Below are positions 1-11,116 of a stretch of 64,000 bases of DNA, one piece after another (position 1 is the first letter of the stretch; every line of letters starts with the position of its first letter). A model generated the notes under the pieces. That model made no database searches. It had not been told where the DNA came from and saw only the letters and a list, made by a program, of their open reading frames with translations. The DNA comes from Poteriospumella lacustris (taxonomy: Eukaryota > Sar > Chrysophyceae > Chromulinales > Dinobryaceae): NCBI GenBank assembly GCA_008000375.1, contig SMOI01000044.1:1-64000 (forward strand), read 5' to 3'. A program made the position numbers and the translations under genes.

Positions 1-1058
1 TGCGTTCAGCCTCTCGCTGTCTTTCTCTCATTCGAATATCCTCTCTTCTCCTGAACCAGCTGCATCGTGTTGGACCATGATGGCTACTGTGCGGCATCGG
101 TGGTTTCCTTTTGTTTTCGCCTCTTTTCGTTCGCCACAGTTTGTGTCTTTCCCACATCCAGATTGCTTTCCTACATTGTTGTCGGCCCATTGTTTTCTCG
201 CAGATACACATCCTGCTGCTAATGCTGCTGCTGTTGTCGCTCTCCTCTGCAACCTCCTTTATGTGTCGTCCTTCTCCTATCGTTCGTCACGAAGCCTTTC
301 CATTGCAACATTTTGATTTCCCGTGTAGTTTCGCCTTCCTACTCCCATCTTCACGAAACTCTTTTTCTTTTTGTTTCGTCTGCTGTTTCTCGTGTTCGTG
401 AATTTCGTGTGTATTATCATCTGGATTGATTTCTTATAATCTATGTCATGTTCGGAGGGAGAGACGGGTGGAGAGATGTCGTGTGCCTTGGTATGACATC
501 CCATCCACATCCATCCGTCTCATATCGTTCGAACGCACGGAGGCCGATCGTCGTCGCTTTCAATCATTGATCGTAAGTTCCTTCAATGAGCCCCGCATGT
601 CCCACGGTGGACATGTTCTGGTCATTTGTTATCCGCCAGAGTCTCGACTGGCACGCGGATCGTTCAAACGTTCGCAACGCATTTTCTTTGAGCCCACGTC
701 GCTCCTGTGTGTCTTTGTGCACATTTTGTTTTGTTTTTCCTGTTTGCATTTTGAAGTGTGTCTTTGATACGATACATCCGAAATTGTCACCGGTTTTATT
801 GTTGTCGCTCTCTCACTTACCCTCGTCCTAAAAATACTTCTACAAATAATATCGGAGTCGTTTCCTTTGTCCTGCCAGCAGCTAAAGTAAAATGCGTTAA
901 AGTCTTCTCCGTCACAATCAATTTGTGGGTCTCTTTTCAGCATCATCCGAAATCTGTCTTTATCACATACTATAGTTAGTGTAAATTTTGGTCTTAACCA
1001 CGGTGCAGGAGTATAACTAGGTAGTATGATGCTTGCCACTTCCGCTCGACGGCGATGA

Positions 1059-1097
<39 letters not shown>

Positions 1098-1234
1098 CCG
1101 GCGGATCGATCATCATTTCACCGTTCACATCGCATGTATGTAAGAAGATTCCACTCAAAAAGACCAAGAAAAATATTGAAGCACATTTTTGTTGTGCATT
1201 TGCAGTAGCTTGATTCGAGGAAAGACGATACGTG
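1..1234. other. No supported gene; pyrimidine-rich DNA with a GAC array at its end
   Basis: I see no coding region here. The open frames on both strands are short, low-complexity and resemble no family. The plus strand is rich in CT/TTC tracts. The stretch ends just before the first gene with a GAC trinucleotide array at about 1062-1096. It may hold the 3' end of a gene outside the window and the promoter of the gene starting at 1235. Confidence 0.5.
1062..1096. repeat. GAC trinucleotide microsatellite
   Basis: An uninterrupted GAC/GTC array of about 11 units lies 140 bases upstream of the first gene. A second array of the same unit occurs near 37470. Confidence 0.9.
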
Positions 1235-3640
1235 ATGATATCTGGCAAGAGTCTCTTTCGGACGGCACCCATTCAAATAGAGGTCACCGCCACAGGTCCA
1301 CTGTGGGTGGATCAACCTTTGGCTGTTCGCTTAATTGTTCACAAGACTCCACAATCATTACATTCTTCGGAAGTATTGCAATCAGCCTGGGCGAGCTCTC
1401 TTCCGTATTTGTCAGCCAGTTACACGGTGACTTGCGATGGGCACACCGTTCCGATCAATCACGGAACTCAACACTCAACGCAACTCAACAACCCCAACAT
1501 TATATTGTCAGTGTCTGATGAGGAGAAAGAAAAGTATTTATTGTCGCTGGTCTACGAAACCACAATATCTGTTGAGCGACAGTTCTTCGACAAGCGGTTG
1601 CAACTTGAAGTGCAGCTGATGTACAGTAACAGCGAGGAGGGCGATGCCCACCAAGAAGGCAACAAGAATGCCTTCATGACATCCGATATGGAACGCAATA
1701 TTCGAACGTTGATGGACTTAAATCGACAAGGAAAGAGCTTGGACACCATGGCGTATCGATCGTTTCATGCCCCTGATCGGGCCGTGATTCGACAAGTGAC
1801 TGGGCAGTTCACTCTTTCTCATCCATTGCAGGTGGAAATGCGGTGCCGGGAACTCTCGCCTGATTCGTCGTTGATTTCTATTCATTTCCAGAATAAAGCG
1901 CAATGCCATGTGATCGCGCTCCATAAGATCGAATGCCACCTGCGGTCGAGCTCGTTGGACCTCGAGCGTATGTGGGAACGAATATTGTCGTTGCATAAAG
2001 CTTTCGTACAAAAGCTGAAAGGCAGCATTCATGATGTCATTGCATCATCCTCCGCAGCAGCATTGCTATCAGATGAGCATGTCTGGGCTTCTGCTCCGTG
2101 GCTGAAGGCCGACTTCGTCAACAATCCGTCCGCGATGTATGTGGAAGAGGCGTTGGATTCGTATTCCTCTGTCGACGGCACGTCTACTATCGCGCCAACA
2201 CAAGCTCCGAGTGTGTTTCGCCACCACCACCATCATCATGTGAATGGGACAGCTCATGGATCAAGCAACAACTCGTTGGATTTGGCTCTGAATCAACCAC
2301 TCCTGGCTCTGGCTGGACCGCCAGCACTAGATACTCCCCGCAGTTTGTCCATTCCGGACTTTCAAGTTACCTGTCTCAGCCATTTGAATCATTTTGAGCT
2401 GGCTCCAGGTGAAGGCAAAGCATTGGTTTATCGTGTCGATCGAACTGCACCGACAGAGGGGCTTCCACCGTCCCTCGACCAGCTACTGACCTCCTTCTTC
2501 CCATTCTTGTCGACCATGTTGAATATTGCTTGGCAACCATTGTTTGCGACAACAGCCAATCGAGACCACGACAACGCAGTTGGACAAGACAAATTCTGTG
2601 TCGCGATATCACAGCATCGGCTCCATTGGTCACTCGGTGCGCAATGCCTCGCTCAGGTGTACCACGATTTCTTCAACAGCTTGTACCCCATCGCTGCCCA
2701 CATCCACAGCAAGCACGAATTACTGGCATTGTCACCAGCCTTTGAGCCGCGTTTTCATACGGAGATCTTACACAAGCTTCATAAGCTGTTTCTGTATGGA
2801 CCTACCGCGTCTGCCTTCGCAGCGCCAACGACACAGCCGAGTACACCGCTGCTCAGCAAGGTACAATCAATCTTTGCACAACTGAACCAACCCGCAGCAT
2901 TGGTACTACAAGTAGAGGGACCTGTTTTGATTGGTAGCCGGGTAAATGCCCATGAGCGCCAAGCGGATGGATCGATACGACTGGTAGTGTACAATCCACA
3001 TGCTGACAAGTGGCTGCGCGATGTCGTCATCTACACGGATGCATCGTTGCTCTCTTCTGAGACCGACGATGGCGATGAAAATGACTCCACTGACGGCACC
3101 AGCACAGCCCCTTCTTGTTTGAGAAAATCGCACGCTTCACAGTCGGTGTTCTCCTTTCATCCTGCCATTCTGTCGATTGGGTATGTTCCTCTTGAGTGTT
3201 GTGATGCGATGCAGTGGCCAGTGTATTCATCTGGTGCCCCTTCTGATGCCTGTAGAGACATTGCTCCCTTGGAGCGGCGAGTGGTGGAGCTTGACGTAGA
3301 ACGTAATATACACACCGTTGGCAGCAATCGGTCGCCTGTGTCATCGAAAGCGATCTCGTCAGCGGAGACCACTGTCTTCGACGAGGAACTGGCCCCCGCA
3401 CAGCTGACGCAGTTCGCCATTGAGGCCACCCTGCAAACGTCGTCGGCCAGTGCGACCAAAAGGTACGATCGACGTAATCGTCATTCTTTTCTTGCTTACA
3501 GGGTGTTTGACTGTTGGAATGATGTTTGACTGTGTACTACCAGACATCGATACCGCCAACTTACACCAGTAGAAGTCTTGGTGTCCTACGCACCTGTATC
3601 ATCCACATCCGCAGCCTCAGCTACCGTCGGAAGTCAATAG
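1235..3640 (+). CDS. Large beta-rich protein, function unknown
   Basis: Two exons, 1235-3462 and 3544-3640, joined by an 81-base GT-AG intron, give 774 residues. The splice is chosen because it replaces an early stop at 3529 with a sensible end (key residues QLTPVEVLVSYAPV). The ATG at 1235 follows an in-frame stop at 1211. No signal peptide or membrane segment is seen. The N-terminal 130 residues and residues about 560-620 look like beta-sandwich strands (for example ALVLQVEGPVLIGSR). A His tract lies near residue 330. Two immunoglobulin-like halves around a helical middle recall trafficking-complex proteins of the TRAPPC13/14 kind, but this is a weak impression and I assign no function. Confidence 0.6.
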
Positions 3641-4022
3641 CCGGATAGATATCTTTCCTATGAGCTTTGAAGCATCTGGCCACAGCAACAAGCGCCAAAC
3701 AGCGATCCGCCCTCGTCTGCCACAGACATGCAACCAACCGCTTAATTAGCAGTTCTTTTTTTCGCTGTGACTCAGAAAAAGGAAACGGTCGCGTCGCGTC
3801 AGTCGTTGTCTGTTGGCGATCGATCCTGCCGCTGGACTGGGGTGCCCAGATACATACACTTTTCTTAGTAGTCGTTAACATCTTCGACTTTCCTGTCATT
3901 AACAATTGACAACAGGTCAGCGGTTCGAACAGGAGCAAAGAAAGAAAAAAGAGTTTCAGACCTTTCACATTGTTCATTGTTTTCTCGACGGCAGCAATTG
4001 AGTAAGGAAACGCACGAGAAAG
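3641..4022. other. Intergenic, nothing recognised
   Basis: 382 bases between the 3' end of the beta-rich gene and the CFAP97D start. I see no conserved frame or RNA gene. Confidence 0.5.
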
Positions 4023-5157
4023 ATGCCGTCAAAATGGATGAAAGCGAGTATACAACAAAAATACGAAGAGCACCGCAAAAGAGTATGACATACCTTTGTA
4101 TGTGAGTGCTTTCATCATCCTCTAACCGTTGCACGTGAATGCTGTGACAGGTTCGGGAAGCTCGAAGCACCATCGATAAGATTATGCCCCCCAACATGCC
4201 CATGTCGATGCGGAGGGAATCCGAACGGGTACGAAATTTCAACAAGACTCTCTTTTAATTCGTCATATTTATTATTTCCCGCGCGTTTTTGTTTCACTTC
4301 AGAGACGGCAACAGTCGTCAATTGAGACTGAAAACCGTCTGTTACTGGATCGACTCGGCGAGGCCATGTCCCGCAAGAATATCGACAACGTCCTAGTGCC
4401 TCAACATTTCGTGTCATATCTCGAACTGCAGCGCAAAAAGCAATTGATCAAAATTACTCGGGACAACGGTCGATTGCTGCACAGAATCCAACATACGGTG
4501 CCCACGTACCACCCCGAAGACTGGGATAGGGATGCGAAGCGGCACGAGGAGTACATGCGAAACATGACCGAATTTCCCGAACTGTACATGCCACCTGGTC
4601 AACGACCTATGGTTAGTACGATGGAGGGTATGCCTGATCGGTTTACCGATCAATTGGGTGGCGGTATTGCGCTGACGAACAATCCGCAGCAACAGCAGCT
4701 CACCGCGCATCCGCTTTATGGCTCACGTCGAGGTGGCCAAGGCAAAGCTTCTCAAACACAAACGCTCCGAAGAAGCATGGGGTCTTCCTCGTCTCGAACG
4801 TCCCCGATGCAACACCAACGTCAAATTGCGACGATGACGCAAGAGGAAGCTGACGCGGCGTTGGCCGAGACGGAGGCGATGTTCCGTCATGCCTTCCATC
4901 TGCAAGGCAACAGTCCTCAACCACCTCCGATGCCACCAGTCCTTCATGCGTCGCCTCCTTATTCATCAAGTAACTCTCCTGATGGGAACCACTACAACCA
5001 TTACGATGCCGGTGGCCGTGGACACTCACGTGGGAACGAGGACTCCGAAGAAGATTTCAGTCGGAATCAATTCTTTTCGCGCCCTTTTCTGCCGGATATC
5101 CACAACTCTAACAGCAATCCACAAACACCTCCACCAGGAGTCTTGAAGCGACGATGA
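4023..5157 (+). CDS. CFAP97D/hemingway-family ciliary protein
   Basis: Three exons (4023-4082, 4151-4228, 4303-5157) give 330 residues. The family signature is clear: a short W..KY..HRKR start, then IETENRLLLDRL, then a helix with KKQLIKITRDNGRLLHRI, PTYHPEDWDRDAKRHEEYM and an N-M-T-E-F-P end. This is the KIAA1430/CFAP97 domain, known from sperm-tail and axonemal maintenance proteins (CFAP97D1/D2, Drosophila hemingway). The N-terminal exons were found by following the conserved motif across two short introns of 68 and 74 bases. The C-terminal half, about residue 130 onwards, is Gln/Ser/Pro-rich, probably disordered and outside the family domain. It lies just upstream of another ciliogenesis gene (DZIP1-like) on the same strand. 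Confidence 0.85.
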
Positions 5158-5653
5158 ACCGTCTGGTCGTATTGGATGCTAGGGTCGTGTCTACTGTGTT
5201 TGTCTCTTGAAAAAGGGTCTATTTTGTATATATACGAAGGGAGTGTATGGTGTGATGCCGTACACGGGTTTCGTCCTTCATACGCGAGTTTATTTCCATT
5301 AAATCATCCGCTGTTCAATCTCTTGATTCTCTCATAACGTTCGAATACAGGGCAGGGCACACAGGGCACAGGGCACAGGGCACAGGGCAAGTGTTCACGA
5401 CGGCGAGGGCGGCCGTTTCGGTTTTTGACCGTTGTTTGGCGGCATCAAAATTCAAAAACGTCGGCAGCATCGACAGGATATCGTAAACAACAATACGCAC
5501 GGATTATGGGGCATGAGTATGGTAAGAAACAAGATTAGAGTTTAAGTATATGAGTTGAGTCGAGCCAGAGAACAGTTCATTTCGTTTTTCATTCTGTGAC
5601 GTTCGAGCTCGCGTGGTACTTTTCAAGCTTCACGACATTGAGTCGACTAGAAA
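5158..5653. other. Intergenic with a 7-base tandem repeat
   Basis: 3' region of CFAP97D and promoter region of the DZIP1-like gene. A period-7 array (unit CAGGGCA, about 5 copies with slight drift) lies at 5348-5390. No gene is seen. Confidence 0.6.
5348..5390. repeat. Period-7 minisatellite (CAGGGCA)n
   Basis: Tandem copies of a 7-base unit in intergenic DNA. Too short and without unique spacers, so not a CRISPR array. Confidence 0.85.
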
Positions 5654-7728
5654 ATGCCCGGAAAAGGCCCATTTACATTTCGTCAACGAGCTGGACGTCT
5701 CGATTGGAGAAAAGTATCATCCGTAGATGTGGAAGATGTTGTCTTACATCTAAAAGTGGAGGAGCTACAGGCTCTTCTGGATACCATTACGTTTTCCGAG
5801 TTCGATGCCTTGGAAGTCAAGTCGAACACGATCGACCACGTCACGAAGCTCGTGAACCTCATGCAATTAACCATCGAATATCTCCTGCATCACCAAGAAC
5901 ATCAATTCCATTTGGTGCGGAAGCAAAACAAGAAGATTCACCATCTCATCGACAAGAACGAATCGTATCAGCGCCGCTTGGAGACGCTCAAAGAAGATGT
6001 TCGGACATATCAAAGGCAGCTCCACATTCTCCGGAAATCCATTCAAGCAGGCGGAGGAGGCATCAATACGGAGTTACTCTTCCGATTGGTGCAGAAGGAA
6101 CCTAAAATCAACGATCCGTCCGCCTTGAGTACTCGCACTGCCGCCAATCCAGCCGCATCTGGCAATGGCGATCATCCGATGAACATGGAACTGGTCAAAC
6201 TCATGCTCGATCACGAGCATGAAGCCCGCGCAACAATGCATCAAATGTTGGAAGAGCAGCGTCGCTTGTTCCAATCGGAACTGTCGAATTTGCACGAAAC
6301 GATTCGACGAATACAGCATGAGCACGAGGTACAGCAGGCGTCTCATGAACAACAGGCATCTTCCACCAAAGATGCTTGGAACACCGCCACGATCTCGTTG
6401 TTGCTGGAGAACATGAAAGCGCAGATGGAGAACACTGCCCGCCAGATGATGGATTCGATCAAAGAAAACCTGCCCCGCGACCGCCAACTGTCATCGTCGC
6501 TCAACAAAACGCCCGCCAGTAGTAGCGGCAGCAATAGTAGTCACAACAACGTGGAAGACATCTTGAAACAAGCTGCGATGGAGACGTATTCACGGGAGTT
6601 GTCGGAGAAAGAAGCTGCCCTGCAAGTGAAGGAACAAGAGCTGAAGCGGCGGGAGGCCCTGCTGCAACAGTCCTTGCAGACACAACAACAACCCACGGGT
6701 GACACGACCCTCATGCGACGGAAATGCGCATTGTCCTTGCTGTTTCACGTGGTACGACGATGGAATCTACGTCGTACACTGAAGCGCTTCCGACAATGGC
6801 GAATCGTGGTGGAAGACGGCCAACGACAAGAAGTGATGGATGAGCACGCGAAGCAGTTGCTCTTCGCCTCGGAGAAACGTGTCCAACAAGACAGTCACGT
6901 GCATTTGACCCTGCAAGAGGAGCGCCAGAAACTCATGATTCTACAAGCGCGGTACAATGCCCTCCAACGAGAACTGGATGCGTTGCGAGAAGCCAGCAAA
7001 TTCAATGAGCTGAAAGCGGAACAAGCCGATCGGACCGAAGCCGTGTTGCAAGAAAAAGTGAAAATGGAACGTGAGAAGGCGGTCATTGCCCAAGCGAAAT
7101 ACGGTGCATTGCAACAACGTCTCGACAAAGAGAAAGAAGAAATGCAAGCCAAGCTGCAGATCGCCGAGGAAATCATTGCGCAACAAGCAGGGAAACTGGC
7201 GGAAGCGGAACGAGGTGTGCGAAGTAGTCTTCGTGGTTCGATGTCCCTTCCCAAGCGACAGTAAGTGGCTTCTTGTTCGTGCTGTGCTGTTTCGGTGCGG
7301 TTGGACACTGACCATGTTGCTCATTGTTTATTTTCAGAGACGAAGGAGTGATGACGTCGATGCAGTTCTTGTCTCCGGTGCGACCCGTAGCGACAGCGAC
7401 CAGTACAGCGACGAACACCAGCAGCAGTGGTAACCGTTTGGCGGCATTAGCTGCCGCAGACACGTTATTGGCACGGCAGAAAAAGAAGCTGTTTCCACAG
7501 CTGGAATCGCCCGTGTTTGCCAATCTGCCGGTGGGTGGTTCCTTGAGCGAAGACATTCTCCTCCGAGGGGCCGAGGAGCGCATCTTGGCGAAAAACGACG
7601 TCGAGGTAAGCGGCAATGTGGTGCGCCGCTGTGCAATCTGACACGAATCTAATACTTGCCCTGTACAGATGGTGAAGCAATTGGCCATGGCGACGTTGGC
7701 ACAAGATTTCCTTGCGAAGTACAAGTAG
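5654..7728 (+). CDS. DZIP1-like ciliogenesis protein without zinc finger
   Basis: Three exons (5654-7260, 7338-7605, 7669-7728) give 644 residues. The first 125 residues match the Dzip-like N-terminal domain: FTFRQRAGRLDWRKVSSVDV, then LQALLDTITFSEFD and LMQLTIEYLLHHQEHQ. DZIP1/iguana proteins act at the basal body in ciliogenesis and Hedgehog signalling. The usual C2H2 zinc finger that follows this domain is absent; the chain goes into a Gly-rich linker and long coiled coils (about residues 180-270 and 310-350, and 410-525). Around residue 360 a basic segment (VVRRWNLRRTLKRFRQWR) resembles an Sfi1/IQ-type helix. The last exon is only 60 bases. DZIP1 assignment is good; the exact paralogue (DZIP1 or DZIP1L) cannot be told. 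Confidence 0.8.
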
Positions 7729-8138
7729 GCTTCTGTTTGTTTTCTTTCGTTGGGCGCATTGTAACGCGTTCGTCCCAATTCATGCGATGGTGTTGATACC
7801 GATACCAGGACTGCTCTCTGTTGATTATAACTGTATTGGTAGTGAGTGTCGTTGACCGTAAACGTAAGGGACAGGGCCGATGAGAGACCGAGAGAGAGAG
7901 AAAGAGACAGAGAGAGGGAGAGGAAGGTCAAATTAAAGTCATTACTGATGCATGGCATATTCTCAACGATTCATTTCATTGAAGATGATATGCGATATGC
8001 GGAATAAATAAGGGAAAAAACAACGATTGATGGAGTAGGACATGGGCGGATACGACCGTCATTCCATCACTTACTAACCAAAGCACCACTCACCGGACGG
8101 AAGACACACCGCCGCAGAACAAAGGAAACGATTTTGTT
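7729..8138. other. Intergenic (tail-to-tail), purine-rich
   Basis: Lies between two convergent genes. It holds a GA-rich run at 7883-7923 and an AATAAA-like site near 8004. No gene is seen. Confidence 0.5.
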
Positions 8139-9077
8139 TTAAAAGCTCTCGAAGGTTTTGATCAAGGTGAGTTCATGGGCTCGTCGCAACTCTTCAGGAA
8201 TCTCCGAAAAGTTGATTCCACCGGTGGTTTCGATCAAGTAGCGGTAGCATTGCAACATCGCCGAGAGGTTTTTCGACGTACGCCCATGATACTTCCCTCT
8301 GCCTTCGATACAAGAAGCGACGCAAAGGAAGAAACAGAGATTTCCTTGCAGTGGCATATCTCTGTCCTCCATGAGGTAAGAGATATAGGCATATGTATGA
8401 TGTAACGTGGTCTCCAACCAAGGCTTGCGTTGGGCAGTCTTGTTTGTTCGCAGGTACCGCACAATTGTGTTGGCGAATTTGCCTTCGAACCGTTCCATAC
8501 GGTGATACCAATGAACTTGCCCTGCTGGGTTGATTTGAAAATACTCCAAGCATTGAACCATGGTGAAGAGAAACTTCAATTGCAAGTCAGAACTACGCGA
8601 GAGCTCCTGGATTGCTTGAGTACGATTGGGGTCTTCGCGATTGATGATAACGTCGATGAGCTCTTCAGCCTTCTCTTGTGGATATAAGTTTCCAATTATT
8701 TTAATAATCAAGGCGAAGTCGAGATCTTCTCTTGGTTGTCTCTCAAATTGTTCGCTGAGGATCTTCCAGACGCTGGACTTCTTTGGCACCTGTACAACTG
8801 GAAACGTTTCCAATAAATCACCTTCAAACTCGGTCCAAGACGACACATCGTCCTCTGATGAGACTGCGATTGTCTCTGGAAAATGAAAGTCGATGACGTA
8901 CGCACCTTCGCGGTCGAGACGAAATCGGCTGCTTGAATGCTCTGCTGAGTCATCGTCTTCACTTCGATTTCGCTTCTGTCCAGAGAGGAGAGTCATTTCA
9001 GTGAAATCAGAAGAAGTTCCTGGTGGGACTAGAATTAGAAACCTTGTTGATTTGTGTTGTGATTTATGCTCGCCCAT
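8139..9077 (-). CDS. Hypothetical protein, mostly helical
   Basis: Single open frame of 312 residues from the ATG at 9077; the ATG at 8996 is an alternative start. I do not recognise it. Residues 1-60 are polar with an acidic/serine stretch. The rest is predicted helical, with aromatic-rich segments (for example FLFTMVQCLEYFQINPAG and WLETTLHHTYAYISYLM). No signal peptide or membrane helix. It is followed on the same strand by a tRNA-Phe and another unrecognised gene upstream. It could be lineage-specific; coding nature is inferred from length and amino acid composition. Confidence 0.55.
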   Translation of the reverse strand: MGEHKSQHKSTRFLILVPPGTSSDFTEMTLLSGQKRNRSEDDDSAEHSSSRFRLDREGAYVIDFHFPETIAVSSEDDVSSWTEFEGDLLETFPVVQVPKKSSVWKILSEQFERQPREDLDFALIIKIIGNLYPQEKAEELIDVIINREDPNRTQAIQELSRSSDLQLKFLFTMVQCLEYFQINPAGQVHWYHRMERFEGKFANTIVRYLRTNKTAQRKPWLETTLHHTYAYISYLMEDRDMPLQGNLCFFLCVASCIEGRGKYHGRTSKNLSAMLQCYRYLIETTGGINFSEIPEELRRAHELTLIKTFESF

Positions 9078-9402
9078 CTTCGAATTGTGGCGACGGAAAG
9101 TGTCCACAAATCGTTGGGGAAGGTTGGATGCATCGTCGATGGGAAATCCCTAAATGGGGATTCCCCAACCAAATCGTCACCCCATTTTGGGGTCACTCAG
9201 AAACCCAAACATTCAATCAAGGATTTGGGGCTTTGTGGCGTCAAAGGATAAAAAGACGAGCGACTGAAGAATAGTTTTCACAGATTCAAAAAAGTATGTA
9301 TGTATAGTGAGTTATATGTCAGTCAACCAATAGAAAAAGATTTCTTCAATAAACGCATAAGCGGAAGGCCTCCAAAAACACCAACAAAAAATACAAAAAG
9401 AT
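9078..9402. promoter_or_regulatory. Upstream region with two G/C palindromes
   Basis: Between the hypothetical gene and the tRNA. It contains a near-perfect palindrome TGGGGATTCCCCA at 9155-9167 and an inverted motif ACCCCATTTTGGGGT at 9179-9193, 78-116 bases upstream of the minus-strand ATG. They could be transcription-factor sites; this is inference. Confidence 0.3.
9395..9399 (-). terminator. Pol III T-run terminator of tRNA-Phe
   Basis: Five T residues on the minus strand begin four bases after the tRNA 3' end, with a longer T-run just beyond. Confidence 0.7.
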
Positions 9403-9475
9403 TGCCTCGAACCGGGATCGAACCAGTGACCTTAAGATCTTCAGTCTTACGCTCTCCCAACTGAGCTATCGAGGC
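9403..9475 (-). tRNA. tRNA-Phe (anticodon GAA)
   Basis: 73 bases with a 7-bp acceptor stem GCCTCGA/TCGAGGC and discriminator A. The D arm is TAGCTCAGTTGGGAGAGC and the anticodon stem-loop is TAAGA-CTGAAGA-TCTTA, with GAA in the loop. The T arm contains GGTTCGATCCC. No intron and no encoded CCA. The A box and B box of a Pol III promoter are intact. Confidence 0.95.
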
Positions 9476-9785
9476 GATGCACGGACCTGGGCAAACGCAA
9501 TAAAAACATGCATCTGCTTGTCTCTGACGACAAAACGTTTCCGGTAGGCCTCGTCGCCACCAGAAGAAGGAACATACAAGTGTTATGGCTAGTTTTCGCC
9601 GAAACTGAATTTGAATTGAATAATTAGCAGATGTGAGGAGGCACGACTGACTTATTCAGCAATGACCATGCTCCTTCTGGGCACAAACTGACATCATCAC
9701 ATCGTTCTGCGTGTCCAAACCTGAAAAGATTGCTGTGCCTCAAAGAATAAATATCAATGTCGTCAATAATTAACGGCGAAAGCAT
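9476..9785. other. Intergenic, nothing recognised
   Basis: 310 bases between the tRNA and the 3' end of the next minus-strand gene. No frame or RNA seen. Confidence 0.4.
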
Positions 9786-10694
9786 CTACTTCTGGTGAGA
9801 AAATTCTACTAACGACGTCAAGTCCATAGATTTAGGATTTGCAAGAGGTATCATCACCACACGATCCCACCACACATGAATAAGCCCAACCGAAGCGAAG
9901 GCGAGCAAATCTTCATAAAATTCGGCCTCGTGAAAGTATATCAAGCGTTCGCCATTACCAACATCAGCGCTGACGGTGTAATCAGATGTGCGCATCATAT
10001 TACATATCGCCGCCACTGCAAGATACGGATCCGACAATGTCGACGAAACAAGGCGAATGCAGTGAATAAAGGGACTGTCAATTTCCATTTCTTTTGCCTT
10101 GTATGTTGGAAACATCTTCAGAGGTGGCGATGAATTCTCATTGGAGTGACGCACCATTGCTGCTTCATCTCTCCACAAAGTAATCAAGCTCACAATATTC
10201 AAGGCATCCTCGGCGATGAGTTCCCAATATTCAGTCTTCTTCACCGAATTCCTTTCCTGATAAAACACGGACTCTGGCTGATGTGCCATCAACTGAAAGA
10301 AGCACTTTCGGGTTAGGGGATATTCTTCTTCATCTTTATTGACCGGAAGATTCTTCAGGAAATGATAAGGATTTTTCTGAGGATCAGCAAGTTGTCTTCG
10401 GTAATGAGACATTCTGTAGTCAACTTCATCTCTGATCAGGGCCTTCAGTTCATTCACTTTGTCTTCTGTCCCCTGTGCACCAAACAATGCCTGCGGTGAT
10501 ACCCACTTTGACTGATGTAGGTACGTTATTGAAGTCGGAATATCCACTGAACCATTTAGCAATTGATGTACTGACGATGAACCAATCACTCGTTTTCCGT
10601 ATGAGTCGCGGAATGCCTTATAATGGCTTCGATTGTGCTGCACAATTTCTTGTAGCATTGTTTTCAAAGAACTTTTCATCGCAATTCTCGACAT
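9786..10694 (-). CDS. Hypothetical protein
   Basis: Open frame of 302 residues from the ATG at 10694. Upstream the frame remains open to about 10838, but a donor-like GTGAGT and a TATAG acceptor on the minus strand suggest a 5' untranslated intron instead. The N-terminus (SRIAMKSSLKTMLQEIVQHN) is basic and helical, reminiscent of small mitochondrial LYR-type assembly factors, but no firm match is seen. The C-terminal half is Cys-poor and mixed alpha/beta. I do not recognise the family. It faces the COQ8 gene across a 422-base shared upstream region. Confidence 0.5.
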   Translation of the reverse strand: MSRIAMKSSLKTMLQEIVQHNRSHYKAFRDSYGKRVIGSSSVHQLLNGSVDIPTSITYLHQSKWVSPQALFGAQGTEDKVNELKALIRDEVDYRMSHYRRQLADPQKNPYHFLKNLPVNKDEEEYPLTRKCFFQLMAHQPESVFYQERNSVKKTEYWELIAEDALNIVSLITLWRDEAAMVRHSNENSSPPLKMFPTYKAKEMEIDSPFIHCIRLVSSTLSDPYLAVAAICNMMRTSDYTVSADVGNGERLIYFHEAEFYEDLLAFASVGLIHVWWDRVVMIPLANPKSMDLTSLVEFSHQK

Positions 10695-11116
10695 CTTTTG
10701 CACTATAATCACTTCAATACCAAATAATATACTCTTGTACTCTCTTGAAAAAACACGAGAGACTTCTTTCAAGATGCGCAATACTCTATAAGTTAGTTTT
10801 TGTTCTGTCCAGAAAGTATTCTTGCGAAGAAGAATCACTCACCTTCAACAATCTCACGGCCACCCTCAACCCTCAACCTCGCCGAGCGCGACAAGATGAC
10901 GATGACAAGATCGTCATCATCTCTCCACCACCGCAGAACGAGACCATCAAAAGAGAAGGCTGGCTCTCGCTTGTTCCTTCGGTCATGGTTCATTGCTCAA
11001 GTGCACTCTTAAGATCAAAAACGAAAACATACTTGCCCGTTTGGTTGCAACGTAAACCTATCTATGACTAGGTTGTATTGAACTGCTTTCGTTCTGTGCT
11101 ATCTATCATTCCTATC
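10695..11116. promoter_or_regulatory. Shared divergent upstream region
   Basis: 422 bases separate two divergent starts (hypothetical gene on minus, COQ8 on plus). A likely 5'-UTR intron for the minus gene has its donor near 10841. No coding frame is supported. Confidence 0.4.

Noticed and set aside
629-1039. Minus-strand frame of 136 residues near the left edge
   Set aside because: No motif, no start context and low-complexity surroundings; not supported as a gene.
3463-3529. Ending the first gene at the stop at 3529
   Set aside because: A consensus GT-AG intron 3463-3543 gives a longer beta-strand-rich end; the read-through end is short and atypical.
5348-5390. Period-7 array as a CRISPR
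   Set aside because: Unit is too short, there are no unique spacers and the genome is eukaryotic.
7173-7958. Minus-strand frame of 261 residues
   Set aside because: Overlaps the DZIP1-like exons and a purine-rich 3' region; its Ser/Leu runs come from the GA tract.
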